Below are positions 19,301 to 23,967 of a DNA stretch of 24,022 nucleotides, one piece after another. Both the position numbers and the translations under genes were made by a program. A model generated the notes under the pieces. The model did no database searches. It saw nothing but the letters and a program-made list of their open reading frames with translations, and had not been told where the DNA came from. Source of the stretch: Phallusia fumigata. Its lineage: Eukaryota; Chordata; Ascidiacea; Phlebobranchia; Ascidiidae. Position 1 is the stretch's first letter, and each line of letters starts with the position of its first letter. Location: contig QXVZ01025667.1 of the NCBI GenBank assembly GCA_008931825.1, forward strand, positions 1-24,022. Reading direction: 5' to 3'.

Positions 19301-22300
19301 CTTCTGCGAAAACTCAAACACACATATCTAGAATTCTATTTGAATAAGGAACTCACGAAGTCAGTTTAGGCAAAACTCGTATTCTGTACCACCGGATTCT
19401 CTCAAATTTCGATCATTTCAAAATATACAGTGATCGTTGGTGCCCATGACGTCTGTTGGAGGTTTAGATGTTGCAAATTCGGACCATTCTCATTGTCAAT
19501 ATTAGCACCAGCAACCAATATCTAAAATAATCTTTCTTTTTCAGCCTGCCGACATCACCATCGTGAAGTCGATGAAGAATCCCCCGTCCGGCGTGAAACT
19601 TGTGATGTCAGCTGTGTGCGTCATGCGTGACGTGAAACCGGAGAAGATTGCCGACCCGTCAGGCAAAGGGGAAAAGATCCTCGACTACTGGGGACCGAGC
19701 AAACGGTTGCTAGGCGACATGAACTTCCTGGGTGCCTTGCAGCAATACGACAAGGATAATATTCCGGTCGGTGAAATGTCTGAATAGTTTTGATAAAATC
19801 TGTTTTTCTTCGATCAAAGTGAAATTTTATAGCATAGGAGCGGAACTGTCAAATAGACACTGACATGCTACCAATTTTTTTAATTTTTTATTTTTCAACA
19901 TCCTTAACTTTTTAGCAAATGGACTGTTAGGATTTATATGCAGTGACTTATTGATAATCCAAAATGTGTGATGCTTTTCTAAACTTGTTTAAAATGTTTT
20001 GAATTTTTGTTTTAATCCGTTTGTAAGAAGATGAGATGCTTTTTTAGACTGAAGATTTCTGGCTGAATTTGTTAGCCACAAATTGTGTAAATTCTTGATG
20101 CGTTTTTGACTCAATTTTTTTCCGTTGGATGTTGCACCTTGTTCCTAATACTCGTATGTTGTCCTGTAGGTCGCCATTATGAAAAAGATTCGGTCTGAAT
20201 ACATGACCAACCCGGATTTCGATCCAGCTAAAGTGGTGAAAGCTTCATCTGCAGCTGAGGGCTTGTGCAAGTGGATTCTGGCCATGGAAGTCTACGACAG
20301 AGTCGCCAAGGTTTGGATATAGCAACTCCCGATTTTCATGCATTTATTGACAACAAGAAGCTTGGACAAAAAAACTAATATAGTGTCTCCAGGTTTTTGG
20401 CAAACTCCCCTTCTGTATGGCAACATGGAGGTTCCCAAATTTTCGCCTGGATGCTAAGCTAAGCTTTAATGTTAAATGAAAAGTTTATTGTAGGGTCTCT
20501 GTTGCAAATCTGAGCCTGTGCTGGTGCACAAAATGTCATAAATAAGTGCATGTACCAATGTGTTTTATTTTGCATGACGCCTTTATGACCAAGTCTGTTC
20601 CCGAAGCAAGCTTTAAACCTGATGATTTTCGGATTATCAATTTCAGGAAAACTGTAAAACTAATAAACAACAAAACTTACATTGCTAAGTTCCTGTCTTT
20701 CCTAGGTGGTCGCCCCGAAAAAGATCAAGCTCGCTGAAGCTGAGCAGTCGCTTTCTGAAACGATGGCGATCCTTAATGCAAAGCGTGCCGAGCTGAAGGA
20801 GGTCCAGGACAGATTGGCGGAACTTCAGTTCAACTTCAAGACAGCTACGGAAAAGAAAGAACAGCTAGAATTCCAGGTTAAATGCCTTTCCTACACTTCG
20901 TAAAACACCCAATATTCGACCACTATTCCTGCCGCCTTGTTTTTTCGTTTGTTGGTTTTGACATCATGTGTGTGACGTCAACAAAGTATTTTTGGTGGGT
21001 TTTGGACCTTTCGTTAAACTTGAAAATTCTATACAGGTTTTGTAATGTTCATTTCCCTGTGCTTTGTATTATTTTGCGCTTTCTTTCCAGGTCGATCTTT
21101 GCTCCAAGAAGTTAGATCGTGCTCAGAAGTTGATCGGGGGTTTGGGAGGCGAAAAGGCAAGATGGACACAAGCCGCAAAGGATCTGCAGACTCAATACGA
21201 CAATCTTACAGGTTTGAGATTTCACTTAAATTGTGCGACAGGAGTAGCAGTGCCGTGTTCCGTATGTAATCTAGTTCTGGTCAACGCCGAGTATCGATAT
21301 GAAGAGCCAATTACTTTCAGTAACAGATTTAACAGGCCACGGTGATTGGTATACGTTTGAGTTTGTGCATCTCGATCGGTAGTGCGCCAGTCCCGAAAAG
21401 CGTTGAATTGTGAGTTTGAAACTCACTGCGGGTGTTTTATCTAACCTTCCCTTGCTGTCATAACATCCTTAGTTGCATACTGAATAGGACATTAAAGCGT
21501 ATATCGTGTGGAAGACGGCCTTGACAAGCGTCAAATATAAAGCTTGTGTAATAGCAGATGATCATAACTTTCCGATTAGCTGCTTTGGTTGGCTAAGCAA
21601 AGGTTGACTTAGAAACACAGGACATAAAGAGTAGTCTAATGAAACAAAACGCCAGAGAACTTGTATAATACGTTTTAATGCAAACGTAAAACGAATCGCT
21701 GCTGTCACTGTGTGTTATGTACACATGCGAGAAAAAAAGAAAAGTTACATGTTTTTGCTTTCTCTTGACAAACACTTTACCGCACAGGTGACGTGTTGAT
21801 ATCATCTGGAGTCATCGCATACCTCGGAGCGTTCACAGCTGGCTTCCGCAAACGCTGCACCTCTGATTGGACAAAATCGTGTCAGGTGACTTCATGCTCC
21901 AATTCCGCTCTTGCTGCACAACGATTCAAACAATCTAAAATATTTGTTACGTCACAGAAACACGAGATCACGTGTTCGGATAACTTTTCATTGAGCGCCA
22001 CTCTGGGTGACCTGATCAAGATCAGAGCCTGGAACATAGCTGGTCTCCCGACAGATAATTTCTCCATCGATAATGGCGTCATCGTCGATAACTCCAGACG
22101 CTGGTGAGTGGTAAAACAAAAAAATAGGTATGGTTCTCGCCTGACAACCTTCTTTCGCTGGTTGAAGTACTGTCTACATAGGGAAGGTTAAACCTCCGCA
22201 AATTTTACTTGCCGAGGCTCAGAAATATGTAATATTGGTGTGTAGTTTAACAAACGCCAGAAAGTTTGGTCGAGCAAATCTTAAAACTAGGTGTTTGACC

Positions 22301-23967
22301 TAATCTTCTCCAGATATAATTTGTCACATATTGATGGACGACTTAGCCGCACATTCTTCAAAAATACAACATATCCTGTTTTTAACCTTAGATATTAGCG
22401 TGCACATTGCAAGTATGGAATAAGGGATTTTGACGACTTCCGCGAAACAACGTTTATTTAATCAATTCAAGGTTAGGCAAAAAACACGGCGCTAAATTTA
22501 AAGTCCAACATCTTTTCCAGGCCTTTGATGATTGACCCACAAGGACAAGCCAACAAGTGGGTGAAGAACTCGGAGCGAGACAACAAGTTGGGAGTGATTA
22601 AGCTGAGTAACCCGGATTACATGCGAGTCATGGAGAACTCGATTCAGTTCGGTACTCCGGTTCTACTCGAAAATGTTGGCGAGGAGTTGGATCCGTCGCT
22701 GGAACCTTTGCTACTGAAGCAGACTTTCAAACAAGGTTGGTTTAAACACAGGACAGGGACTTAAAGAGTGAATTAAATAAATACATAACTGCCAGACACA
22801 TAGGGAATAAATTGTAATGTAAATGTTTCAACAATCGCTGTTGCCATCATTAGTGTAAAATTGAACAGAGATTGTTTAAAACGTTTGAATTCATTATACA
22901 CAAGCTCTAGGTTTTTGGGCCACGTGAAAATTTNAGCAGACTTTCAAACAAGGTTGGTTTAAACACAGGACAGGGACTTAAAGAGTGAATTAAATAAATA
23001 CATAACTGCCAGACACATAGGGAATAAATTGTAATGTAAATGTTTCAACAATCGCTGTTGCCATCATTAGTGTAAAATTGAACAGAGATTGTTTAAAACG
23101 TTTGAATTCATTATACACAAGCTCTAGGTTTTTGGGCCACGTGAAAATTTTGGATCAGTAATTTATTAATAGCCTATCGCCGATTCTACATTGTAGGAAA
23201 TTTCAAACGAATTATAAAAAGTGGACTCTTTTGGCAGAGGAATCCACAAGTGTCTGCTATATACCGTTTTCCGGTGGCATATGGCTTAATTTACCGTACA
23301 ATTTTCGGAAAATTTATATCTCCCATGGTAGTCCGTGGCTTTAGAAATTAGGTGACTGTGTAGGTATGGCTGGTGAAAAGTGCTTACCCGCATCGATGTT
23401 TCTACGTTTTTGCAAACAATTTTGTTTGTGTGGTTTTTGTAGGCCAGTGGTTTGTATAACCTATGGGTAATTACACACATTTGCGCATGTCAGGGTAGCG
23501 AGGGTGTAATTAGCTGACATTGTTAGCTGAAAAGGACACTCTATGGCAAAAACAGCAAAGTAGATAAATTAGACAAAAAGTAAAGGGAAATGAAAACTTG
23601 GTTTAAACTGAAATGGACAATGAAGGAAGAAAGGCCCAGAACCACCGTTTTATACGACAGGATACCGAAATTAAAAACAATTTTATTGTATTAACAGAGT
23701 AGCGAAATGGCTGTAAACCAAGTAGAAAGTGAAAAATCACAATCATAATATGTCAAACTTGTTTCTTTATCAAGGCGGTGTGATGTGTATTCGACTGGGT
23801 GAGAACGTGATCGAATACAGCTCCGAATTCCGCTTCTACATCACAACTAAGCTCCGGAATCCTCACTATCTTCCCGAACTCTCCACCAAAGTGTCTCTAC
23901 TCAACTTCATGATCACACCGGAGGGACTGGAGGACCAACTTCTCGGGATCGTGGTTGCTAAGGAGAG
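4218..23967 (+). CDS. DNAH12-like: Axonemal inner-arm dynein heavy chain, linker to AAA5, 33 exons, partial
   Basis: This is the plus-strand part of a dynein heavy chain, the ATPase motor of axonemal inner arms. Exon coordinates are listed one by one. In order the protein shows: linker ([23 protein letters not shown]); AAA1 with [16 protein letters not shown] and [12 protein letters not shown]2 with GDPFAGKT and LFDGPID; the second half of AAA3 with [14 protein letters not shown]4 with GVGGSGRQS and LLTDTQI; coiled-coil stalk with KSMKNPP and [11 protein letters not shown] at the microtubule-binding tip; and AAA5 with [10 protein letters not shown]. All introns are GT-AG and every phase matches, except between 12567 and 13102, where roughly 240 family-conserved residues including the AAA3 Walker A are missing at an N. 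About 1,825 codons are present. The gene continues on the minus strand at 3223. There is no start codon: the N-terminal tail lies outside. DNAH3 or DNAH7 orthology is not excluded. Confidence 0.93.
4340..4660 (+). other. Intron 1
   Basis: 321 nt. It contains two diverged tandem copies of a 62-67-bp unit (4375-4503). Confidence 0.8.
4375..4503. repeat. Two-copy imperfect tandem repeat
   Basis: Unit 1 (4375-4441) and unit 2 (4442-4503) share the framework GA-TTTGGTACACC-AGTAA, then a GGTACG-CATGTA-TGCC-GA block. The second unit is shorter by a few indels. It lies 36 nt after a splice donor. Confidence 0.7.
4661..4889 (+). CDS. DNAH12-like: Dynein exon P2 (linker, FFFLSNDE)
   Basis: Reads [19 protein letters not shown], then [18 protein letters not shown] and [33 protein letters not shown] is one of the strongest dynein linker signatures. 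The acceptor ACTCAAG has a weak pyrimidine tract; the donor is GTTTGC; it ends in phase 0. Confidence 0.96.
4890..5501 (+). other. Intron 2
   Basis: 612 nt. It is rich in short ATGGGT/ACCCAT words, including a perfect hairpin ACCCATAA-CTT-TTATGGGT at 5066-5084. No gene is seen. Confidence 0.75.
5502..5606 (+). CDS. DNAH12-like: Dynein exon P3 (linker)
   Basis: Thirty-five codons, phase 0 at both ends: [20 protein letters not shown], then [17 protein letters not shown]-x-x-WPGQ is conserved in the linker. It is followed by a 71-nt intron, the shortest in the window. Confidence 0.95.
5678..5785 (+). CDS. DNAH12-like: Dynein exon P4 (linker)
   Basis: Thirty-six codons: [18 protein letters not shown], then [12 protein letters not shown]. 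It follows WPGQ directly as expected (the WPGQ-V-L-VSQ-WT-EV pattern). The donor is GTGACT. Confidence 0.94.
5786..6249 (+). other. Intron 4
   Basis: 464 nt, AT-rich, with a branch/pyrimidine region ending TATTTTTACAG. Nothing else is recognised. Confidence 0.75.
6250..6370 (+). CDS. DNAH12-like: Dynein exon P5 (linker, VRGKL)
   Basis: Forty codons plus one base: [20 protein letters not shown], then [26 protein letters not shown]...R..LGAL...DVHARDV is typical of inner-arm dyneins. Its last 83 nt recur at 6623-6705 after an N. Confidence 0.95.
6288..6621. repeat. First copy of an N-flanked allelic duplication
   Basis: This block (exon P5 3' part plus 251 nt of intron) recurs at 6623-6969 with four substitutions and one 13-nt insertion. 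A single N at 6622 separates the copies. Confidence 0.95.
6623..6705 (+). pseudogene. DNAH12-like: Duplicated 3' fragment of exon P5 (assembly duplicate)
   Basis: Encodes [11 protein letters not shown]...TEMVEQ again, in the same frame and with the same donor GTAACG, but it starts at the N without an acceptor. It should be counted once with 6250-6370. Confidence 0.9.
6623..6969. repeat. Second copy of the N-flanked allelic duplication
   Basis: It matches 6288-6621. The differences are a synonymous change in the Thr codon of KQTRI (ACA to ACT), three intronic substitutions and an insertion at 6798-6810. The first 83 nt repeat the exon P5 end with its donor, but there is no acceptor and the first 38 nt of the exon are absent, so it is not an independent exon. 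Confidence 0.95.
7102..7231 (+). CDS. DNAH12-like: Dynein exon P6 (linker to AAA1)
   Basis: Completes a Glu codon and reads [20 protein letters not shown], then [16 protein letters not shown], ending with AG of an Arg codon. W.SQLRYYW and YGYEYLGNS.R mark the junction into AAA1. Confidence 0.95.
7232..7597 (+). other. Intron 6
   Basis: 366 nt, AT-rich; nothing recognised. Confidence 0.75.
7598..7742 (+). CDS. DNAH12-like: Dynein exon P7 (AAA1 Walker A)
   Basis: Reads [20 protein letters not shown], then [27 protein letters not shown] is the catalytic AAA1 P-loop, intact with its Lys, so the main ATPase site should bind ATP. The donor is GTAAGC. Confidence 0.97.
7743..8133 (+). other. Intron 7
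   Basis: 391 nt; no feature recognised. Confidence 0.75.
8134..8277 (+). CDS. DNAH12-like: Dynein exon P8 (AAA1 Walker B)
   Basis: Forty-eight codons: [57 protein letters not shown] carries the AAA1 Walker B acidic pair (D-E), intact. Confidence 0.97.
8278..8714 (+). other. Intron 8, contains the best copy of the inverted-repeat element
   Basis: 437 nt. The element at 8440-8552 is described separately; the rest is AT-rich. Confidence 0.8.
8440..8552 (+). repeat. 113-bp terminal-inverted-repeat element with hammerhead-like core
   Basis: The ends are CATAACTGCCA and TGGCAGTTATG (11 bp perfect), followed inward by ACTTGTATGTA (8455-8465) and its complement TACATACAAGT (8527-8537). The centre holds CTGATGA (8476-8482), a 5-bp stem GACAA/TTGTC, GAAA (8500-8503) and a 6-bp stem ACGTTT/AAATGT ending at 8520. 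Related cores are at 2795, 9708, 10412 and 22784. It could be a MITE, or a retroelement remnant encoding a ribozyme. There is no coding capacity. Confidence 0.75.
8715..8861 (+). CDS. DNAH12-like: Dynein exon P9 (AAA1 sensor I)
   Basis: Forty-nine codons: [19 protein letters not shown], then [34 protein letters not shown] is invariant in dynein AAA1. The donor is GTAAGA. Confidence 0.97.
8862..9332 (+). other. Intron 9
   Basis: 471 nt, AT-rich; nothing recognised beyond the acceptor TTATTCCAG. Confidence 0.75.
9333..9578 (+). CDS. DNAH12-like: Dynein exon P10 (AAA1 C-terminal part)
   Basis: Eighty-two codons: [86 protein letters not shown] and QLS.Q.HYD.GMRA are core dynein motifs. Confidence 0.97.
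9579..9946 (+). other. Intron 10, with a repeat-family copy
   Basis: 368 nt. It holds the repeat at 9708-9786; otherwise nothing clear. Confidence 0.75.
9708..9786 (+). repeat. Copy of the inverted-repeat family (left end missing)
   Basis: It contains TGATGATGACAGCAGCGATT then GTTGAAACGTTTGCATCACA and ends CTCTGGCAGTTATG like the 8440 element. It retains the inner stems with G-U wobbles, but the hammerhead CTGATGA box reads GTGATGA. Confidence 0.72.
9947..10176 (+). CDS. DNAH12-like: Dynein exon P11 (AAA1-AAA2)
   Basis: Reads [39 protein letters not shown] and [36 protein letters not shown] is a dynein signature. It ends with GG of a Gly codon completed at 10737. Confidence 0.96.
10177..10736 (+). 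other. Intron 11, with a repeat-family copy
   Basis: 560 nt. It holds a reverse-oriented repeat copy (10412-10510); the rest is AT-rich. Confidence 0.75.
10412..10510 (-). repeat. Reverse-oriented copy of the inverted-repeat family
   Basis: The minus strand reads TGGCAAAGGCGATTGTTGA then AACGCTTGCATGCAATG, matching the core at 8484-8520. The terminal repeats are not clear and the CTGATGA box is degraded. Boundaries are approximate. Confidence 0.58.
10737..10920 (+). CDS. DNAH12-like: Dynein exon P12 (AAA2 Walker A)
   Basis: Sixty-one codons after a split Gly: [53 protein letters not shown] is a complete AAA2 P-loop. The PFAGKTK-LHVLAD wording is closer to DNAH12/DNAH3 than to DNAH7 as I remember them. 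Confidence 0.96.
10921..11501 (+). other. Intron 12
   Basis: 581 nt, AT-rich, with an acceptor TACTTCACAG. Short open frames are chance. Nothing recognised. Confidence 0.75.
11502..11726 (+). CDS. DNAH12-like: Dynein exon P13 (AAA2 Walker B)
   Basis: Seventy-five codons: [71 protein letters not shown]. The FDGP(V/I)[14 protein letters not shown] block is near-invariant across dyneins. Confidence 0.97.
11754..11779. repeat. (TGAGT)n microsatellite
   Basis: Five tandem copies of a TGAGT pentamer shortly after a splice donor. Confidence 0.85.
11912..11994. mobile_element. 83-bp hAT-like MITE with near-perfect 8-bp duplication
   Basis: The left end CAAGGGGTCGACAAACTTG and right end GCAGGTTGCCTACCGCTA resemble the widespread hAT terminus CAGGGGTCGGCAAAC. 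The flanking octamers CTGTATGT (11904-11911) and CTGCATGT (11995-12002) differ at one base. Non-coding. Confidence 0.65.
12010..12315. mobile_element. Possible hAT-like element, right end unclear
   Basis: It begins CTGTGGTTCCCAAACTTTGC, a common hAT-type terminus, followed by GTACCC text. Near 12291 the words TTCGCGGAACCACGGAA recall the interior of such elements. No matching right terminus or target duplication was found. Confidence 0.4.
12379..12567 (+). CDS. DNAH12-like: Dynein exon P14 (AAA2 end)
   Basis: Sixty-three codons: [62 protein letters not shown] closes AAA2. It ends in phase 0; the exon that should follow is missing (see 12568-13101). Confidence 0.96.
12568..13101 (+). other. 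Assembly hole (N at 12881) where AAA3 exons should be
   Basis: The upstream exon ends in phase 0 but the downstream exon begins with one base completing a Trp codon (W-YDLKD). Sequence that changes the phase is therefore missing. The expected first half of AAA3, with Walker A and Walker B, is not found in any frame on either side of the N. The left flank carries SINE-like words such as GTGGCAGAGCGGAGGTCCAC. Confidence 0.9.
13102..13357 (+). CDS. DNAH12-like: Dynein exon P15 (AAA3 sensor region)
   Basis: Completes Trp, then reads [40 protein letters not shown] and [25 protein letters not shown] is the AAA3 sensor I block; here the third Gly is Ala. The acceptor is AATGTAG. Confidence 0.95.
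13358..13883 (+). other. Intron 15, with two ~105-bp repeats mimicking the acceptor
   Basis: 526 nt. Contains two related units at 13681-13785 and 13786-13880, each with a CTCAGGT-TAC acceptor-like site resembling the true exon start. Confidence 0.75.
13681..13880. repeat. Two-copy ~105-bp tandem repeat with acceptor-like sites
   Basis: Unit 1 starts GGAAAAATTACATC and unit 2 GGAAAAGTTACATC, 105 nt apart. Both contain TTTCTTG-CAACTCAGGT-TAC followed by A-ACAAA-AAC and CAT-TATGA. The word GTATACAA-CAA also begins the real exon at 13884. Confidence 0.78.
13884..14026 (+). CDS. DNAH12-like: Dynein exon P16 (AAA3, [14 protein letters not shown])
   Basis: Forty-seven codons plus [53 protein letters not shown] is invariant in dyneins. 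The start at 13884 follows ACACCAG; an in-frame upstream alternative exists at 13830. Confidence 0.95.
14027..14634 (+). other. Intron 16, with a tRNA-derived SINE remnant
   Basis: 608 nt. The SINE head is at 14186-14257 with a possible tail to about 14355; the remainder is AT-rich. Confidence 0.75.
14186..14355 (+). mobile_element. tRNA-derived SINE remnant
   Basis: TAGCTGCAGTTGGCAGAGCG (14191-14210) matches an A box and D-arm, and GGTTCGAATC (14237-14246) is a perfect B box. The arms do not form a proper tRNA acceptor stem, so it is a tRNA-like SINE head rather than a tRNA gene. The tail boundary is uncertain. Confidence 0.65.
14635..14791 (+). CDS. DNAH12-like: Dynein exon P17 (AAA3 end)
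   Basis: Completes Arg (AG|A), then reads [20 protein letters not shown] and [19 protein letters not shown]...EDR.W is conserved after AAA3. The donor is GTATGA. Confidence 0.95.
14792..15219 (+). other. Intron 17
   Basis: 428 nt, AT-rich; nothing recognised. Confidence 0.75.
15220..15398 (+). CDS. DNAH12-like: Dynein exon P18 (AAA4 start)
   Basis: Fifty-nine codons plus [48 protein letters not shown]...... and L.EYN......M.LV.F lead into AAA4. The donor is GTTTGT. Confidence 0.95.
15399..15929 (+). other. Intron 18, T/G-rich low complexity
   Basis: 531 nt dominated by TTTGT, TCTGT and CTTGT words on the plus strand, so the transcript would be strongly U-rich with many possible polypyrimidine tracts. 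No gene. Confidence 0.8.
15930..16122 (+). CDS. DNAH12-like: Dynein exon P19 (AAA4 P-loop)
   Basis: Completes Arg, then reads [37 protein letters not shown] and [24 protein letters not shown] is the AAA4 P-loop with Arg in place of the Walker A Lys, as is usual in axonemal heavy chains. Confidence 0.97.
16123..16544 (+). other. Intron 19
   Basis: 422 nt, AT-rich; nothing recognised. Confidence 0.75.
16545..16706 (+). CDS. DNAH12-like: Dynein exon P20 (AAA4 Walker B)
   Basis: Fifty-four codons: [53 protein letters not shown](L/I)(F/L)TDTQI..E.FLED.N..LN.GE.PNLF is the AAA4 signature. Confidence 0.97.
16707..17042 (+). other. Intron 20
   Basis: 336 nt, AT-rich; nothing recognised. Confidence 0.75.
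17043..17240 (+). CDS. DNAH12-like: Dynein exon P21 (AAA4 sensor region)
   Basis: Sixty-six codons: [87 protein letters not shown] is diagnostic of dynein AAA4. Confidence 0.98.
17241..17662 (+). other. Intron 21
   Basis: 422 nt, AT-rich; nothing recognised. Confidence 0.75.
17663..17796 (+). CDS. DNAH12-like: Dynein exon P22 (before the stalk)
   Basis: Forty-four codons plus [42 protein letters not shown]. It continues DWFQ-PWP.(D/E)AL. The Gln codon is split CA|A with the next exon. Confidence 0.95.
17972..18134 (+). CDS. DNAH12-like: Dynein exon P23 (stalk base, coiled coil 1)
   Basis: Reads [70 protein letters not shown] and RY..GLDKL are the start of the stalk. The acceptor is CACATCTAG. 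Confidence 0.97.
18135..18480 (+). other. Intron 23, with a small tandem repeat
   Basis: 346 nt. It contains two copies of a 37-41-bp unit at 18351-18428 and a G-rich GAGGGGGAGGGGG stretch near 18200. Confidence 0.75.
18351..18428. repeat. Two-copy 37-41-bp tandem repeat
   Basis: Both units read AGTTTACA-GAAAAA-ACGTT-GGTGTAC-TTAAGGATTTA; the second (18392-18428) is four bases shorter. Confidence 0.85.
18481..18561 (+). CDS. DNAH12-like: Dynein exon P24 (stalk coiled coil 1)
   Basis: Twenty-seven codons: [27 protein letters not shown]. This is a heptad-like charged helix continuing coiled coil 1. It is the shortest exon in the window; phase 0 at both ends. Confidence 0.94.
18724..18900 (+). 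CDS. DNAH12-like: Dynein exon P25 (stalk coiled coil 1)
   Basis: Fifty-nine codons: [70 protein letters not shown] is the conserved end of CC1 at the microtubule-binding tip. Confidence 0.97.
18901..19544 (+). other. Intron 25
   Basis: 644 nt, AT-rich. It has an inverted pair AAGCTGTGCTT (about 19106) and AAGCACAGCTT (about 19228) and a repeated word ATTCTATTTGA-TAAG. No gene. Confidence 0.7.
19545..19766 (+). CDS. DNAH12-like: Dynein exon P26 (microtubule-binding domain)
   Basis: Seventy-four codons: [71 protein letters not shown](K/R)SM..PP..VKLVM..(I/V)C.(L/M)....P and YW...K.LLGD..FL..L..YDKDNIP form the globular stalk tip that grips the microtubule. Confidence 0.98.
19767..20169 (+). 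other. Intron 26
   Basis: 403 nt, T-rich; nothing recognised. Confidence 0.75.
20170..20310 (+). CDS. DNAH12-like: Dynein exon P27 (end of microtubule-binding domain)
   Basis: Forty-seven codons: [55 protein letters not shown] is the entry to stalk coiled coil 2. Confidence 0.97.
20311..20705 (+). other. Intron 27
   Basis: 395 nt, AT-rich; nothing recognised. Confidence 0.75.
20706..20876 (+). CDS. DNAH12-like: Dynein exon P28 (stalk coiled coil 2)
   Basis: Fifty-seven codons: [58 protein letters not shown]...L..AE..L and L..VQ.(K/R)L..L are the conserved CC2 registers. Confidence 0.97.
21091..21211 (+). CDS. DNAH12-like: Dynein exon P29 (end of stalk, AAA5 start)
   Basis: Forty codons plus [55 protein letters not shown] is a hallmark at the junction of CC2 with AAA5. 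The donor is GTTTGA. Confidence 0.97.
21212..21787 (+). other. Intron 29, with a SINE-like remnant
   Basis: 576 nt. It has a tRNA-like SINE remnant near 21371-21500; the rest is AT-rich. Confidence 0.72.
21371..21500 (+). mobile_element. Possible degenerate tRNA-derived SINE
   Basis: CTCGATCGGTAGTGCGCCAG resembles an A-box/D-arm, and GAGTTTGAAACTCAC (21412-21426) resembles a mutated B box with its T-arm. Sequence after it shares only short words with the 14186 element. Confidence 0.45.
21788..21885 (+). CDS. DNAH12-like: Dynein exon P30 (AAA5)
   Basis: Completes Gly, then reads [20 protein letters not shown] and [25 protein letters not shown] is the AAA5 start. It is followed by a 72-nt intron with no stop codon in this frame. 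Confidence 0.96.
21886..21957 (+). other. Short intron 30, stop-free and 3n long
   Basis: 72 nt with donor GTGACT and acceptor ACGTCACAG, phase 0. Left unspliced it would add 24 residues without a stop. Family alignment (W..SC..--I.CSD.FSL) favours removal. Confidence 0.85.
21958..22103 (+). CDS. DNAH12-like: Dynein exon P31 (AAA5)
   Basis: Forty-eight codons plus [53 protein letters not shown]....IR.WNIAGLP.D.FSI(D/E)NG is conserved in AAA5. The Trp codon is split TG|G. Confidence 0.97.
22104..22520 (+). other. Intron 31
   Basis: 417 nt, AT-rich; nothing recognised. Confidence 0.75.
22521..22735 (+). CDS. DNAH12-like: Dynein exon P32 (AAA5, [10 protein letters not shown])
   Basis: Completes Trp, then reads [86 protein letters not shown] and [16 protein letters not shown] are near-invariant. 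The last 18 nt recur after the N at 22934. Confidence 0.97.
22718..22933. repeat. First copy of an exact 216-bp N-flanked duplication
   Basis: Identical to 22935-23150 by direct reading; a single N at 22934 separates the copies. It contains the last 18 nt of exon P32 and the start of the intron. Confidence 0.95.
22784..22917 (-). repeat. Reverse-oriented copy of the inverted-repeat family
   Basis: Starts CATAACTGCCAGA like the 8440 element. The minus strand holds CTAATGATGGCAACAGCGAT then TGTTGAAACATTTACATTAC, the same core. The far terminus is degraded (ACAAGCTCTAGG). Repeated at 23001-23134 by the assembly duplication. Confidence 0.7.
22935..23150. repeat. Second copy of the exact 216-bp N-flanked duplication
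   Basis: Repeats 22718-22933 without differences and continues into unique intron. It starts inside exon P32 with no acceptor, so bases 22935-22952 are a spurious exon fragment. Confidence 0.95.
23775..23967 (+). CDS. DNAH12-like: Dynein exon P33 (AAA5/AAA6, RNPHYLPE)
   Basis: Reads [63 protein letters not shown] plus AG. F..YITTKL.NPHY.PE...K...(I/L)NF.....GLEDQLLG is diagnostic. The donor is GTAACG. Its last 105 nt recur inverted at 3732-3836, and the protein continues in phase at 3223 on the minus strand. Confidence 0.98.

Larger units (their letters stand above)
22736..23774 (+). other. Intron 32 as assembled (inflated by duplication)
   Basis: 1,039 nt as written, about 822 nt after removing the duplicate. 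It carries a repeat-family copy (22784-22917, again in the duplicate). The rest has no gene; the acceptor is TTTATCAAG. Confidence 0.8.
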
